Part shown: in pieces, positions 22,896 through 32,502 of the stretch
How positions within the stretch are numbered: the first letter of the stretch is position 1
Layout of the letters: every line of letters starts with the position of its first letter
Assembly: GCA_964498255.1 (NCBI GenBank)
Contig: CAZCGW010000007.1
Coordinates: 1-64,000 of the forward strand
Direction of reading: 5' to 3'
Length of the DNA stretch: 64,000 nt
Source of the DNA: Fluviibacter sp964498255
GTDB taxonomy: Bacteria; Pseudomonadota; Gammaproteobacteria; Burkholderiales; Rhodocyclaceae
Made by a program: the position numbers and the translations under genes
Notes under the pieces: generated by a model
Told to the model about the DNA's origin: nothing
Seen by the model: the letters and a program-made list of their open reading frames with translations, nothing else
Database searches by the model: none

Positions 22896-23810
22896 ATGCG
22901 AAACATGCTGACCTTTCAGGACGTAATCCTGCGCCTGCAGGAATTCTGGAACCGCCAGGGCTGTGTCCTGCTGCAACCCTATGACATCGAAGTGGGCGCC
23001 GGTACCTTCCACACCGCCACCTTCCTGCGCGCCATTGGCCCAGAGCCCTGGAACGCCGCCTATGTGCAACCATCGCGCCGTCCGAAAGACGGCCGCTATG
23101 GCGAAAACCCGAACCGTCTGCAGCATTACTATCAATATCAGGTGGTGCTCAAACCGTCGCCAGCCAACATCATGGATCTGTACATCGATTCGCTGCGGGC
23201 ACTGGGCATCAATACCGAAGAACACGACATCCGCTTTGTAGAAGATGATTGGGAATCGCCAACGTTGGGTGCCTGGGGTCTGGGTTGGGAAGTCTGGTTG
23301 GACGGCATGGAAGTGACGCAGTTCACCTACTTCCAGGAAGTCGGCTCGCTCACCTGCAAACCGGTGTTGGGTGAGATTACCTACGGGCTGGAGCGTCTAG
23401 CCATGTACCTGCAGGGCGTGGAAAATGTCTACGACCTGGTCTGGGCCAAGAACGGTGACAACATCGTCACCTATGGTGATGTATTCCACCAGAATGAAGT
23501 GGAACAATCGACCTACAACTTTGAACACGCTCAGGTAGACATGTTGTTCCGCCACTTCTCGGATCACGAAGCCGAAGCCAAGCGCATGATGGAAATCGGC
23601 CTGCCGCTGCCGGCCTTCGAACAGGTGATGAAGTGTTCGCACAATTTCAACATGCTGGATGCCCGCGGTGCCATTTCCGTGACCGAGCGCGCAGCCTATA
23701 TTGGTCGTGTCCGCGCTCTGGCCCGTCAGGTAGCACAAGCCTATTACGATAGTCGCGAAGCGCTGGGCTTCCCGATGTGTGGCACCCCGATCAAGAAGGA
23801 GGCCGTGTGA
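22896..23810 (+). CDS. glyQ: glycyl-tRNA synthetase alpha subunit
   Basis: This 304-residue catalytic subunit of the alpha2-beta2 glycyl-tRNA synthetase. Conserved blocks are NRQGCVLLQPYDIEVGAGTF, SRRPKDGRYGENPNRLQHYY and GLGWEVWLDGMEVTQFTYFQ. A second Met (22905, MLTFQDVIL) matches the family start and may be the true one. glyS follows with a one-base overlap. Confidence 0.95.
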   Translation: MRNMLTFQDVILRLQEFWNRQGCVLLQPYDIEVGAGTFHTATFLRAIGPEPWNAAYVQPSRRPKDGRYGENPNRLQHYYQYQVVLKPSPANIMDLYIDSLRALGINTEEHDIRFVEDDWESPTLGAWGLGWEVWLDGMEVTQFTYFQEVGSLTCKPVLGEITYGLERLAMYLQGVENVYDLVWAKNGDNIVTYGDVFHQNEVEQSTYNFEHAQVDMLFRHFSDHEAEAKRMMEIGLPLPAFEQVMKCSHNFNMLDARGAISVTERAAYIGRVRALARQVAQAYYDSREALGFPMCGTPIKKEAV

Positions 23811-25909
23811 TGAGCCAGGCCAAACATGCTCCCCTACTCGTTGAACTACTGACTGAAGAGCTGCCACCGAAGGCACTCGCCCGTTTTGGTGAAGTATTCT
23901 CCGCCGGCGTGTTTGCCGGCCTGGTTCAGAAAAAACTGGTCGCCGACAATGTGGCCTACCAGTGGTTTGCCACGCCACGCCGTCTAGCCGTGTTGATTCC
24001 AGACGTGCTATCGCTGGCGCCAGACCAGGAAGTCGAAGAAAAGATGATGCCGGTCAGCGTGGCGCTGAGTGCCGATGGCAACCCATCACCCGCCTTGCTC
24101 AAGAAACTCGAAGCTAAGGGCATTGATGCCAGCGAACTACCGAAGTTCACGAAACGCATGGACGGCAAATCTGAAACCTTCTTCTACACGATGCAGGTGA
24201 AAGGCGCGCAATTGGCGGACGTGCTGAGCGGTATCGTGGCCGATGCGCTGAAGAAGCTGCCGATTCCGAAAATGATGCGCTGGGGCGATTCGGACGTACA
24301 GTTCGTCCGTCCGGTGCACGGCCTGATTCAGCTACACGGCGATCAATTGGTGCCGGGTGAAGTGCTTGGCCTACAGTCGCGTCAACAGACGCTGGGACAC
24401 CGCTTCCTGTCGAAAGGACTGATCACAATTCCGGCCGCCAACGATTACGCTGAAACTCTGCGTACCGAAGGCAAGATTGTCGCTGATTACGCAGAACGCC
24501 GTGGCACCATCGGCGCACAACTCGCCGCCAAGGCCGAGGCACTGGGTGCGCAAATCAACCAGGCCGAAGGCCTGCTCGACGAAGTAACCGCGCTGGTTGA
24601 ATGGCCGGTGATTTACGTTGGCGAGTTCGAACCAGAATTCCTGGAAGTGCCACAAGAATGTCTGATTCTGACCATGCAGCAAAACCAGAAATATTTCCCG
24701 CTGCTCGATGGTTCAGGCAAGCTGCGCAACCAGTTCCTGATTGTGTCGAACATGGCGGTGGCTGATCCGAAGCACATCATCGGCGGTAACCAGCGCGTAG
24801 TGCGCCCACGGCTTTCGGATGCCCGTTTCTTCTTTACACAGGATCGCAAAGAACCCCTGGCTTCGCGTATCGCCAAGCTGGGCAACGTGGTGTACCACAA
24901 CAAGCTGGGTACACAACTGGATCGCCTGCTCCGTGTACAGAATCTGGCTACGCATATTGGCAACGCCATTGGCGCCGATACCACGCACGTAGCACGTGCT
25001 GCCGAGCTGGCCAAGGCCGATCTCGTAACCGATATGGTCGGCGAATTCCCGGAACTTCAAGGCATCATGGGGCGCTACTACGCCAAGCATGATGGCGAAG
25101 CAAACGATGTTGCCGAAGCGATTGCCGATCACTACCGCCCACGCTTTGCTGGCGATGATCTGCCGAGCAACAACGTGGGGTGCGCTGTGGCGCTGGCTGA
25201 TAAGCTCGACACGCTGGTGGCCTTCTTTGGCATCGGTGAAAAACCCACTGGCGACCGCGACCCCTTTGGTCTACGCCGCGCTGCGCTAGGCGTTCTGCGC
25301 CTACTGATGGAACGCCAACTGCCCCTAGAGTTACCGCAACTGATCCAGTGGTCGGCAGACACATTCCCTGCTGGCACGCTGCAAGCTGATTTTGCGCCGG
25401 GCCTGATGGCTTTTATTACTGATCGTCTGCGCAATCTGCTCAAGGATCAGGGTGAGCCACAGGATGTGGTGGAAGCCGTTCTCGGCATCAACCCGGCTCG
25501 TATCGACCGTATACCGGCCAAACTGGCTGCCGTGCGCGAGTTCTCGGCGCAGCCGGATGCCCTGGCCCTAGCTGCGGCCAACAAGCGTATCGGCAACCTG
25601 CTCAAGAAGGTGGATGATCTTGCAGCGCTGGGCACACCAAGCGCCTCGCTGATGACAGAAGCCCAGGAAAGGGCACTATTCGATCAGGTAACTGCACTTG
25701 CCCCGACCGTTGCCGATGCGATGCGCGCTGAAGCCTACACCGATGCACTGATGGCACTGGCTCAAGTTCGTGCCAGCGTGGATGCCTTCTTCGAAGATGT
25801 CATGGTGATGGCAGAAGATGACAAGGTACGCCAGAACCGCCTGGCGCTGCTCAAGACATTGTCCGACCAGATGAACGCCGTGGCGGACATCGCCCGCTTG
25901 GCTGTTTGA
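23810..25909 (+). CDS. glyS: glycyl-tRNA synthetase beta subunit
   Basis: This 699-residue beta subunit is needed for tRNA-Gly recognition. Conserved text includes PLLVELLTEELPPKAL at the start, RFLSKGLITIP, MQQNQKYFPLLDGSGKL and HD-like/anticodon-binding sections toward the C terminus. The ATG at 23810 is chosen because AAGGAGG precedes it and it overlaps the glyQ stop as TGATG. An upstream in-frame start would lie deep inside glyQ. Confidence 0.95.
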   Translation: MSQAKHAPLLVELLTEELPPKALARFGEVFSAGVFAGLVQKKLVADNVAYQWFATPRRLAVLIPDVLSLAPDQEVEEKMMPVSVALSADGNPSPALLKKLEAKGIDASELPKFTKRMDGKSETFFYTMQVKGAQLADVLSGIVADALKKLPIPKMMRWGDSDVQFVRPVHGLIQLHGDQLVPGEVLGLQSRQQTLGHRFLSKGLITIPAANDYAETLRTEGKIVADYAERRGTIGAQLAAKAEALGAQINQAEGLLDEVTALVEWPVIYVGEFEPEFLEVPQECLILTMQQNQKYFPLLDGSGKLRNQFLIVSNMAVADPKHIIGGNQRVVRPRLSDARFFFTQDRKEPLASRIAKLGNVVYHNKLGTQLDRLLRVQNLATHIGNAIGADTTHVARAAELAKADLVTDMVGEFPELQGIMGRYYAKHDGEANDVAEAIADHYRPRFAGDDLPSNNVGCAVALADKLDTLVAFFGIGEKPTGDRDPFGLRRAALGVLRLLMERQLPLELPQLIQWSADTFPAGTLQADFAPGLMAFITDRLRNLLKDQGEPQDVVEAVLGINPARIDRIPAKLAAVREFSAQPDALALAAANKRIGNLLKKVDDLAALGTPSASLMTEAQERALFDQVTALAPTVADAMRAEAYTDALMALAQVRASVDAFFEDVMVMAEDDKVRQNRLALLKTLSDQMNAVADIARLAV

Positions 25910-25920
25910 ATGGACGCATC

Positions 25921-26472
25921 ATGAAGCTGATTATTCTCGATCGTGACGGCGTAATCAACGTCGACTCGGCGCTGTACATCAAGTCACCAGCTGAATGGAA
26001 GCCGATCGAGGGTAGCCTAGAAGCCATCGCCCGCCTGAACCAGGCGGGATATCGTGTAGTGGTAGCGACTAACCAATCGGGCATTGGACGTGGCCTGTTT
26101 GACATGGACACGCTGAATGCGATGCACGAGAAGATGCACAAGTGTCTGGCTGCCGTAGGCGGTCGAGTCGATGCCATTTTCTATTGCCCGCATACGGCCG
26201 ATGAAAAATGTGACTGTCGCAAGCCGAAGCCCGGCATGTTCGAACGGATCGCCAAGATCTACAACATCGACTTGAAGGGTGTGCCTACGATCGGTGATTC
26301 GCTACGTGATCTGCAGGCAGGTAGTGCGGCAGGTTGCATCCCATTCCTGGTTCGCACAGGCAAAGGTGAAAAAACTGTTGCCGATGGCGGGTTACCCGAA
26401 GGCACCACAGTCCATGCCAATCTGGCGGCGGCCATAGATGTGCTTCTCGGCAAACCATCGAAAAAAGATTAA
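25921..26472 (+). CDS. gmhB: D-glycero-beta-D-manno-heptose 1,7-bisphosphate 7-phosphatase
   Basis: This 183-residue HAD-family phosphatase of the ADP-heptose pathway for lipopolysaccharide inner core. Motif I is DRDGVINVD, motif II is VATNQSGIGRG, and a zinc-binding loop YCPHTADEKCDCRKPKPGM and IGDSLRDLQAG are present. ATG at 25921 gives the usual MKLIILDRDG start. An in-frame TTG at 25906 overlaps the end of glyS and is less likely. Confidence 0.93.
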   Translation: MKLIILDRDGVINVDSALYIKSPAEWKPIEGSLEAIARLNQAGYRVVVATNQSGIGRGLFDMDTLNAMHEKMHKCLAAVGGRVDAIFYCPHTADEKCDCRKPKPGMFERIAKIYNIDLKGVPTIGDSLRDLQAGSAAGCIPFLVRTGKGEKTVADGGLPEGTTVHANLAAAIDVLLGKPSKKD

Positions 26473-26480
26473 GCCTTTCC

Positions 26481-27209
26481 GTGACTGCGCTACGCTCGAC
26501 GCTGTTTACCCTCATTCTCGCCGGCTGGACCGTATTCTGCGGCACGCTGGTGTTATGTGCCTACGTGCTACCGGAAGCCTCTCGCTTCAAAAGCTGTTAC
26601 GCCATTTGTCAGATGTGGCGCTACGGCTTTATGGCCATGTGCCATCTCATTCTGGGGATACGCTGCCAGATTCAAGGACGAGAAAACATCAGCACAGCGC
26701 CCGCGATTTATCTCGCTAAACACCAATCAGCCTGGGAAACCATCGCCCTGCAGATCTGGACGCCACCGGCTATTTTTGTGCTCAAACGGGAATTGCTCGC
26801 CATCCCTTTCTTTGGCTGGGCACTTTGGGGGCTGCGCATGATCTGGATTGATCGCAGCGCCGGCAAAGCCGCCCTAGAAAAAATTGTGACTCAAGGTCAA
26901 AAACGTCTTGACCAAGGATTGTCGATCATTATTTTTCCTGAAGGGACGCGTGTCGCCCCAGGAAAAATGGGCAAATTCAAAGCAGGCGGCGCACGGCTGG
27001 CGGTGCGCACTGGTGCACCCGTTATCCCTGTTGCACACAATGCGGGCGAACTATGGCCCAGGAATGCGTTTATCAAAAAACCCGGCACAATTACCGTGCG
27101 TTTCGGTCCGGCTATTGATCCGGCTGGCCTAACAGACAGCGAACTGAACGAACGGGTAGAAACCTGGATCAAAGAGGCCATGCGTGAACTTCCTCCTGTT
27201 CGGCACTGA
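26481..27209 (+). CDS. plsC: 1-acyl-sn-glycerol-3-phosphate acyltransferase
   Basis: This 242-residue inner-membrane acyltransferase makes phosphatidic acid. It starts at GTG. A hydrophobic N terminus (about residues 5-30) is followed by the acyltransferase box KHQSAWET, where the usual HX4D is HX4E, a known variation, and by FPEGTRVAPGKMGKFKAGGA. It follows gmhB by 8 bp, and its end overlaps the next gene by 26 bp. Confidence 0.92.
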   Translation: MTALRSTLFTLILAGWTVFCGTLVLCAYVLPEASRFKSCYAICQMWRYGFMAMCHLILGIRCQIQGRENISTAPAIYLAKHQSAWETIALQIWTPPAIFVLKRELLAIPFFGWALWGLRMIWIDRSAGKAALEKIVTQGQKRLDQGLSIIIFPEGTRVAPGKMGKFKAGGARLAVRTGAPVIPVAHNAGELWPRNAFIKKPGTITVRFGPAIDPAGLTDSELNERVETWIKEAMRELPPVRH

Positions 27210-27945
27210 CCCCAAACCCAGCGAGCAGGAACATAGCGTCACCCTGTTAGACCGCATCGTTCCTTACACGATCAAGCGTAGTCCCCGACGCAGGCTGAGC
27301 ATGACCATTGATCATCGTGGCCTACGCGTCCTTGGCCCGATGAACTTGTCGTTACGCCAATCAGAGTCTCTCATCCTGACGCACGAGTCTTGGGTGATTC
27401 AGAAACTGGACGAGTGGCGCTCCGAGCGATTGAATGGCAGCTGGTCGATTCATGGCGACATACCGCTACCAATCTTTGGCGTACCACATACTGTAAAGGC
27501 GATGCACCACGCCGCTCGGGGCTCACGGATCGAGCGTCTGGAAAACACGCTGCTGTTGTACAGTCCGACCCCTAACAATGCGGTACGCAGTCATAAATCA
27601 CTTGTTCAATGGTTACGCCAGGAAGCGCTGACACATTTCGAGTCGCGCATCGACGAATTAGCGCCGCGCATGGATGTACGCATCTCGGCCCTATCCCTCT
27701 CTCAGGCGCGAACACGTTGGGGTAGCTGTACAAGCCATGGCCATATTCGTCTGAACTGGCGGCTCGTTCATCTACCGCGTGACCTAATAGACTATGTGAT
27801 CGTACATGAGCTGGCACACCTCAAGGAAATGAATCACAGCCCCCGCTTCTGGGCGGTTGTTGAATCCATTTACCCAACGCATAAAGCTGCACGTAAAGCG
27901 CTGCGTGGCCATATAGCCACGCTGCCACTCATTGAGCTTGCCTGA
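27184..27945 (+). CDS. YgjP-type zinc metallopeptidase-like protein
   Basis: This 253-residue DUF45/YgjP family protein has the gluzincin-like motif HELAHLKEMNHSPRFW (HEXXH plus downstream His) and TRWGSCTSHGHIRLNWRL, the family signature. YgjP proteins are predicted metal hydrolases. One member was reported to have UTP pyrophosphatase activity. It starts at GTG inside the end of plsC. The stop abuts the stop of the convergent gene without any gap. Confidence 0.88.
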   Translation: MNFLLFGTDPKPSEQEHSVTLLDRIVPYTIKRSPRRRLSMTIDHRGLRVLGPMNLSLRQSESLILTHESWVIQKLDEWRSERLNGSWSIHGDIPLPIFGVPHTVKAMHHAARGSRIERLENTLLLYSPTPNNAVRSHKSLVQWLRQEALTHFESRIDELAPRMDVRISALSLSQARTRWGSCTSHGHIRLNWRLVHLPRDLIDYVIVHELAHLKEMNHSPRFWAVVESIYPTHKAARKALRGHIATLPLIELA

Positions 27946-29321
27946 TTAATGACCAGCTTTTTCCTGCGCTGAAAGTTCTGCCACAATATCTTCACGCACG
28001 ATATTAATTGCAGCCCGCAGATCATAGTACGCGCTGCGATTACCGGTAGGCACCCAGAGTTCTCGGACTTTGTCTTTAAGCTGATCGATGCGATAGAGCA
28101 TTTCTGCTTTAACGCCACCGGCTTCCTGCCGCGCTAGTGAGATTTCGGTTTCTATCAACCTCAACTCGTTATAACAGGACTCGATACTCAGTACGGCATG
28201 CGTTTTACGATAGCTCGGCCAGAACCCAATCACCGGAATAACGATAGCGCCAATGGCGATTAAATAGAACCAGACTTCATCAAACAGGCTAGCCACCCAG
28301 AACGGGACATAGCCCCAGAGAAACGGGGAGCCTTCCTTAAAGAAACGTCGCTCTCGGGAATTCTCGTATCCATATACGTTGGAAACTTGCCCGGCGCAAA
28401 AAATGACACCCGTTTGCGTTCGAAATCTACTGTTGCTTCCATGAAGAGCAACTGCAGGGCCGGGTGCATCTTATCCGTTGTCAGAATATCCAGGGTTGTT
28501 GCTATCATCTGCACATCTTGCTTGGGCACGATGGGGTGCAAGTTAAAGGTGCCTGCCGACAGCAACACAGGATCTAGATACTGGAATCGCTTGGCGTAAG
28601 CCGTAGCCAGTAGAAAGTTGTAAATTTGCACCCCAGGGTATTGAGCAATTTCCTGAACGTTTTTGGACGCCATGGCGCCCAACAGAAAGATTGCGTCTAT
28701 CTTGTGCTCTTTAAATGCGGCAACAGAATCTTTCGTGCCCATCGCCAGAAAGTTTGCAGAGTCTGTGTTGATGCCCTGGGCTTTTAACAGCTGTTGAACC
28801 ATGGCGCGCGTGCTACTACCCGGGATGTTGATTGACACCCGCTTGCCCTGCAAAAATTTATTGAGCTCCGGATCGCCACTCTCTGTCTGATAATGAAACA
28901 ACCAAAGGGGTTGGTAAACTACCGATCCCAGAGATTCAAAATGACGCGCCTCCTCGGGCAAATCCATGCCCCCCTGAGAAAACACGGCATCAACCTTGCC
29001 TTCTGCCAGCAAACTCAGGTTCTCTTCTGCGCCTTTAGACTCAACCAGCTGTAAATCAACACCATGCTGACGAAAGAATTCGCGGTAGCGATGCCCAACT
29101 ACATCGGCCGTAGAATGATATTGCCCCGTTGCGATCGTCAGGGATTTAGGTGGCATCGGACGAACGATGTATATCAAAGCCAGCACCAACAGAAAACCCG
29201 GCAGAATATACAACCAGTTACTCAACAGAAATGACCAGAAGGCGAGCAGTTCTTCAACTACCACAGCTCTAAAATTACCCGGCGCCTTGGGTGGCATTTT
29301 TTTATTATTTATAGGATCCAT
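27946..29321 (-). pseudogene. TAXI-family TRAP solute receptor, frameshifted
   Basis: The first part (29321 to about 28350) encodes a membrane-anchored (about residues 27-52) TAXI-type receptor: SLTIATGQYHSTADVVGHRY, VDAVFSQGGMDLPEE, GSSTRAMVQQLLKAQGI. It then leaves frame near 28347-28358, giving an unrelated short tail (stop at 28260). The other frame carries the expected family C terminus without a break: RRFFKEGSPFLWGYVPFW, a transmembrane helix (VWFYLIAIGAIVIPVIGFWP) and a coiled-coil tail to 27946. Joined by a -1 shift, the product would be about 457 residues, the normal size for this membrane-tailed TAXI subgroup. No slippery heptamer is seen, so mutation or read error is likeliest. 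Confidence 0.85.
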
Positions 29322-29339
29322 TAAACAGGCTCAATATAG

Positions 29340-30095
29340 TCAATGATGATTCAGCGCATGGATCGCTAGGCCTTCAAGCACCAGTTCTTCAACGACCCTG
29401 GCTCTGCTGCCCAACGCGGCTTGCACGCGCTCTGCATTGCCGCCAGTTATTAAACACGGCGCATCCTCACCCAACCGCCGCGCCATACGTTCAATAGCAC
29501 CGCAGGTTGCGTCCATCGCGCCGCTAGTTATTGCATCATCTGTATTATTTGCAACTGCCGGTGCGGCACAATAATGCCCATTTGCCGCAGGCAAGCGTGC
29601 GGTACGTTGATGCAACGATTCCAACATTAAATCCAAACCAGGCAAGATTAATCCCCCTCGATAATCTGCCTCATCCAACCCAGATACCTCAATCAGGTCT
29701 ATGGTGGTTGCCGTACCGGCGCTCACGACCAGGCATGGCTGCTTAAGCAGCGCCCACGCGCCAATAGCCGACGCCCACCGATCGACACCCAGGGTCAAAG
29801 GGGTCGCATAAAGGTTGTGAAGCGTGCCCGCCTGGGCTGTAACCTCAAATCGTTTCGGCGCCGATGCCAGCGGTTCCAGCTGCATCAAGACTTTCGCCTC
29901 CAGTTCCGGCGCGACGACACTAGCAAACCACACATTTTCAATGGGCGCCGCCTGCAACGCTAACGCCCATGCAGAGATCGCTGTGTCTTCATAAGGAACA
30001 GCCCCTTTTTGCGATAGACGGCTACCCGCTGAATGAACGCTCGAGGTAACCGCCCACTTAAGACGTGAATTGCCGAAATCCAGTAATAAATGCAT
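29340..30095 (-). CDS. coaX: type III pantothenate kinase
   Basis: This 251-residue enzyme phosphorylates pantothenate, the first step to coenzyme A. Motifs: LLLDFGNSRLKWAV (phosphate loop), LGVDRWASAIGAW and VSAGTATTIDLIEV. ATG at 30095 gives the family start MHLLLDFGNS. The ATG at 30125 would overlap birA by 23 bp. It lies 7 bp after birA, a common pairing in betaproteobacteria. coaD is also present at the far end of this window. Confidence 0.94.
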   Translation of the reverse strand: MHLLLDFGNSRLKWAVTSSVHSAGSRLSQKGAVPYEDTAISAWALALQAAPIENVWFASVVAPELEAKVLMQLEPLASAPKRFEVTAQAGTLHNLYATPLTLGVDRWASAIGAWALLKQPCLVVSAGTATTIDLIEVSGLDEADYRGGLILPGLDLMLESLHQRTARLPAANGHYCAAPAVANNTDDAITSGAMDATCGAIERMARRLGEDAPCLITGGNAERVQAALGSRARVVEELVLEGLAIHALNHH

Positions 30096-30102
30096 TTCGG
30101 GA

Positions 30103-30912
30103 CTATACCTTGCGCAGGCTGACATCGCCCGAAACGATCCGCTTTATACCCGATAGCGTTTCGATACAAAGCGCGCCATCGGCATCCACACCGCGACAAT
30201 AGCCTTCTTGCAGCACTTCGTTCTGTTCACAAATTTTTACTTGCCGGTTCCGCCAGAGATCGACGGTATTCCATCCAGCATAAAATGCAGCAAACCCTTG
30301 CTCTGCGAACAAGGACAAGTCCACAATCAATTGGTCGAGCACCGCATCCAACACCTGCTCAGGCGACACCGCCTCACACCAAAGCTCAGCAAGCGACCCT
30401 ACCTGTTGGTCTAACACCTGTTTCTTGATTGAAGCACTGTCCCCACAATTCAAACCAATCCCTATGACAACGGCCAATTCTTTAGGCCCACGGGGGGTTG
30501 TGCGTAATGCAGATTCGACAAGCACGCCGCCTACTTTGGCATAGATATCGTCTGAACGGGCGAGCAATAGATCATTCGGCCACTTGAGGCCTAATTGAAC
30601 GTCACTCACTTGCCTCAGCGCTAACCCAGATAATGCGCGAACCACAGACAACCCCACCACGAGCGGCAAACCGGTTAAACGAGCCGGGTCAGGTTCAAAG
30701 ACCCAAAGCAATGAGAATGTCAGGCTTTCACCCGGTGCCGCCAACCATTCGCGGCCACGTCGGCCACGACCCGCTACTTGCTCTCGAGCAACAAATACCG
30801 AGCCCGAAGGTGCCCCGGCTTCTGCCGCAGTCAGCAATAATCGATTGGTCGAATCACACGAATCAAATCGCGTGATCTTTAATCGTGGTTGGTTTTGCTG
30901 CGGGTTGTTCAT
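30103..30912 (-). CDS. birA: biotin--[acetyl-CoA-carboxylase] ligase
   Basis: This 269-residue biotin protein ligase attaches biotin to the carboxyl carrier protein. Motifs: FDSCDSTNRLLL, GRGRRGREWLAAPGESLTFS (ATP/biotin loop), LGLKWPNDLLL and AKVGGVLVES. It has no N-terminal helix-turn-helix, so it is the short non-repressor class. Its 5' end overlaps the 3' end of ntrC by 50 bp in another frame. coaX follows. Confidence 0.93.
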   Translation of the reverse strand: MNNPQQNQPRLKITRFDSCDSTNRLLLTAAEAGAPSGSVFVAREQVAGRGRRGREWLAAPGESLTFSLLWVFEPDPARLTGLPLVVGLSVVRALSGLALRQVSDVQLGLKWPNDLLLARSDDIYAKVGGVLVESALRTTPRGPKELAVVIGIGLNCGDSASIKKQVLDQQVGSLAELWCEAVSPEQVLDAVLDQLIVDLSLFAEQGFAAFYAGWNTVDLWRNRQVKICEQNEVLQEGYCRGVDADGALCIETLSGIKRIVSGDVSLRKV

Positions 30913-32377
30913 CGAGCTTCAGTTCCTGGATTTTGCGCGTAATTGTATTACGCCCAATGCCCAACAGCTGTGCTGCTTCGATGCGTCTACCTCCGGTGTG
31001 TAGCAAGGCACGCTGGATCAGCGTACGTTCGAAGGCTTGCATCAGCCGCTCGTGAACGCCGTCGATATCCTCGGGTTCATTTCCGGCATTGACCAACAGG
31101 TTATCTACCGCTTCAGCCAGCGCCTCGGTCCAGTCACCGCCCGCGCCTCCAAGAGGCAACAGCACTTTCGGACTAGCGAATACTGGTTCTGTATCCGGCT
31201 GCGCTGCCAAAGCCTGCTCTTGCCTTAACTCTGGGGGCAAATCGTTTAGGTCAACCGTTTGACCTGGCGCCATCACCGTAAGCCAGTGACATAGATTTTC
31301 TAGCTGACGCACGTTCCCTGGAAAAGGCAAAGAGGTCAGGTATGCCATAGCCGCAGCTGTTAATTGCTTTGGCTCGCCACCCAGCTCTTTGGCACTGCGC
31401 GCCAGGAAGTGTTCTGCCAGATCCGGAATATCTTCCCGCCGCTCTTTAAGTGAGGGTAGGCGCAAACGAATGACGTTGAGACGGTGGAACAGATCTTCGC
31501 GAAACAATCCCTGGCGAACACGCTCCTCAAGATTCTGATGCGTAGCGGCGATCACCCGAACGTTTGATTTGATCGATTGATGACCGCCAACGCGGTAATA
31601 ATGCCCATCCGACAGCACCCGCAAAAGCCGCGTCTGCAGCTCGGCAGGCATGTCGCCGATTTCATCCAGAAACAGCGTGCCACCATCTGCCTCTTCGAAA
31701 CGCCCACGGCGCTGGGTCGCGGCGCCGGTGAAGGCACCGCGTTCATGACCAAACAATTCGGATTCGAGTAGATCTTTAGGAATCGCCGCTGTATTAATCG
31801 CGATAAAAGGTTTATTGGCACGCGGACTATGACGATGCAGCGCCCTGGCAACCAATTCTTTGCCTGAACCAGACTCACCGGTAATCAATACGGTAGCGCT
31901 GGAACTCGAGAGTCGACCAATCGCTCGAAAAACTTCCTGCATAGCGGGGGCATGGCCTTGAATTTCCGGCACACCACTGTCGGCGTCACTCGTTGCAGGC
32001 ATTGGTTTGGCAGACTGCGCCATCGCGCGCTGTATTAGCGCTAATGCCTGATCGATATCAAAAGGTTTTGCCAAGTATTCAAATGCGCCACCTTGAAAAG
32101 CAGCGACCGCACTTTCCAGGTCAGAATAGGCCGTCATGATGATGACCGGCAGCTCAGGCAACAGCGTTTTGATCCGTGCCAGAAGATCCAGGCCCGATGG
32201 ACCCGGCATACGGATATCCGAAATCAGAACTTGTGGCGGCGGATCTCCGGCGTCTAGCGCATTAATCACATCATTGGCATGATCAAAACTACGTTGAGAA
32301 ATGCCAGCACGCCCCAGTGCCTTTTCCAGCACCCAGCGAATCGATTGGTCATCATCAACAATCCATACGGACTTCAT
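30863..32377 (-). CDS. glnG: nitrogen regulation response regulator NtrC
   Basis: This 504-residue sigma-54 activator has a receiver domain with D54 (LISDIRMPG), an AAA+ domain with Walker A GESGSGKE, the sigma-54 contact loop GAFTGA and LFLDEIGDMP, and a C-terminal Fis-type helix-turn-helix (RRIEAAQLLGIGRNTITRKI). The ATG at 32377 gives MKSVWIVDDD and has GGAGA 9-10 bp upstream. It pairs with ntrB and activates glnA. A sigma-54-type promoter lies between ntrB and ntrC. The 3' end overlaps birA. Confidence 0.96.
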   Translation of the reverse strand: MKSVWIVDDDQSIRWVLEKALGRAGISQRSFDHANDVINALDAGDPPPQVLISDIRMPGPSGLDLLARIKTLLPELPVIIMTAYSDLESAVAAFQGGAFEYLAKPFDIDQALALIQRAMAQSAKPMPATSDADSGVPEIQGHAPAMQEVFRAIGRLSSSSATVLITGESGSGKELVARALHRHSPRANKPFIAINTAAIPKDLLESELFGHERGAFTGAATQRRGRFEEADGGTLFLDEIGDMPAELQTRLLRVLSDGHYYRVGGHQSIKSNVRVIAATHQNLEERVRQGLFREDLFHRLNVIRLRLPSLKERREDIPDLAEHFLARSAKELGGEPKQLTAAAMAYLTSLPFPGNVRQLENLCHWLTVMAPGQTVDLNDLPPELRQEQALAAQPDTEPVFASPKVLLPLGGAGGDWTEALAEAVDNLLVNAGNEPEDIDGVHERLMQAFERTLIQRALLHTGGRRIEAAQLLGIGRNTITRKIQELKLDEQPAAKPTTIKDHAI

Positions 32378-32447
32378 ATGTTCTATCTCCAGGAGAGACA
32401 AGCCAGGCTCTCGCCGAAGCTGATCCTATTTTCGTCTCCAGATACAG

Positions 32448-32463
32448 AGCAATTACTGTGCCG
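32448..32463 (-). promoter_or_regulatory. sigma-54 promoter between ntrB and ntrC
   Basis: On the reverse strand CGGCACAGTAATTGCT matches TGGCAC-N5-TTGCW except the first base, with exact GG-GC spacing. It lies 71 bp before the ntrC start, in the 125-bp gap after ntrB. It suggests NtrC can raise its own synthesis independently of ntrB. Confidence 0.6.
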
Positions 32464-32502
32464 GTTTTGCCTAAAACATTGCATGCTTTTCATTCTATCG
32501 CG

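Noticed and set aside
27946..28296. Independent 116-residue coiled-coil membrane protein
   Set aside because: Its frame continues upstream into the expected C terminus of the TAXI receptor, so it is better explained as the 3' part of a frameshifted gene.
28330..28370. Programmed -1 frameshifting in the TAXI gene
   Set aside because: No canonical X-XXY-YYZ slippery heptamer in the right frame and no clear downstream stem-loop. A plain indel is simpler.
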